Part shown: one piece after another, positions 6,090 to 6,417 of the stretch | Numbering within the stretch: the stretch's first letter is position 1 | How the letters are laid out: each line of letters begins with the position of its first letter | Source of the DNA: Anaeroplasma sp902783745 | Lineage (GTDB): Bacteria; Bacillota_I; Bacilli_A; Acholeplasmatales; Anaeroplasmataceae | Assembly (NCBI GenBank): GCA_946617655.1 | Contig: CAMOKL010000051.1 | Span: forward strand, 1-6,417 | Length of the DNA stretch: 6,417 bases | Reading direction: 5' to 3' | Notes under the pieces: generated by a model | Told to the model about the DNA's origin: nothing | What the model saw: the letters and a program-made list of their open reading frames with translations, nothing else | The model's database searches: none | Program-made: the position numbers and the translations under genes

Positions 6090-6417
6090 TTAAGCTAATT
6101 CAGTAATACCATCAATTCTGATATCGAAATAAGGTGCGCTTCTATAGAAAGATTCCTTAAATACACCATCACTAACAACAGGCTTTTCATGAGAATAAGT
6201 ACCGTCATCATCAACATCAGCCTTATATGAAACTAAATGACCATCAGCATCAACTTCAGCAATAGTTGAATCTAAATTAGCATTCTTTACTGTAAAATTA
6301 TCAGTATCAAATACATTTAATGTACCATTAATTAAAGCTTCCTTTGCTGTAGCGACAGCTTCTTTAGTTCCCGCAGGTGCAATACTTTCATTGATATCCA
6401 TTAATTCAACTGAACCA
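6090..6417 (-). CDS. BMP-family (PnrA-like) substrate-binding lipoprotein, C-terminal part
   Basis: The reading frame is open to the window edge; 108 codons plus the TAA stop are visible and the start lies outside. The Met codon at 6401 is internal, because the frame continues upstream as Gly-Ser-Val-Glu-Leu and no ribosome binding site precedes it. The visible part resembles the end of BMP/PnrA-type nucleoside-binding lipoproteins: GSVELMDINESIAP, then a helix with EAVATAKEALINGT, then VFDTDNF, a variable Asp-rich segment, and a closing ESFYRSAPYFDIRIDGI that I recall from clostridial-type members. The full protein (expected about 350-400 residues, not visible) would be exported, lipid-anchored and deliver nucleoside to the permeases encoded just downstream. 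Gene order matches nupN of the nupNOPQ operon, but the ligand-binding residues of the N-terminal part are not visible. A hairpin follows the stop. Confidence 0.82.
   Translation of the reverse strand, partial: GSVELMDINESIAPAGTKEAVATAKEALINGTLNVFDTDNFTVKNANLDSTIAEVDADGHLVSYKADVDDDGTYSHEKPVVSDGVFKESFYRSAPYFDIRIDGITELA

Noticed and set aside
6399..6401. ATG as the start of a small separate 103-residue protein
   Set aside because: The frame stays open upstream to the window edge, no ribosome binding site precedes it, and the sequence fits the C-terminal part of a larger BMP-family protein.

Overview
The window is AT-rich (roughly 30% GC by eye), has dense gene packing, strong GGAGG-type ribosome binding sites and AGA-dominated arginine codons, and uses the standard bacterial code with no in-frame TGA read as Trp. 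This points to a low-GC Gram-positive bacterium (Firmicutes/Bacillota, perhaps a gut lineage of the Erysipelotrichia or Clostridia kind). The exact lineage cannot be fixed from the sequence.

Left part (1-1940). A short control region (7-124) appears to fire in both directions. On the minus strand, a good extended -10 promoter and ribosome binding site lead to an ATG at position 6, so a divergent gene starts here and is cut off by the window edge. On the plus strand, a second extended -10 promoter drives a two-gene unit: a membrane-anchored alpha/beta hydrolase whose usual nucleophile serine is a cysteine, overlapping by 8 bases with a NodB-type polysaccharide deacetylase of the 'DVE...GGGY.R...HP.E' type seen in exopolysaccharide loci. 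The deacetylase has no signal peptide, and the hydrolase's charge pattern also suggests a cytoplasmic catalytic domain. The pair may therefore act on a lipid-linked or membrane-embedded intermediate at the inner face of the membrane; this is inference.

Right part (1957-6417, minus strand). A BMP-family (basic membrane protein) ABC uptake system lies in the order binding lipoprotein (C-terminal 108 residues only) > double ATPase > permease > permease. This matches the order of the B. subtilis nupNOPQ (yufNOPQ) guanosine transporter and the bmpA-nupABC nucleoside transporters of streptococci and lactococci. The binding-protein gene is separated from the ATPase gene by 88 bases containing a GC-rich hairpin. 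The last three genes are tightly coupled through TAATG stop/start overlaps. The likely job is import of purine or pyrimidine nucleosides, but the substrate cannot be read from the sequence. The ATPase and first permease carry unusually acidic, probably disordered C-terminal tails.

The two transcription units converge at a bidirectional terminator (1923-1952) whose loop contains the deacetylase stop codon. I see no mobile element, CRISPR array, tRNA or rRNA. Most of the window is ordinary metabolism and transport. The points most worth a second look are the Cys-nucleophile hydrolase/deacetylase pair, the dyad in the divergent promoter region, the acidic transporter tails and the one-sided ATPase.
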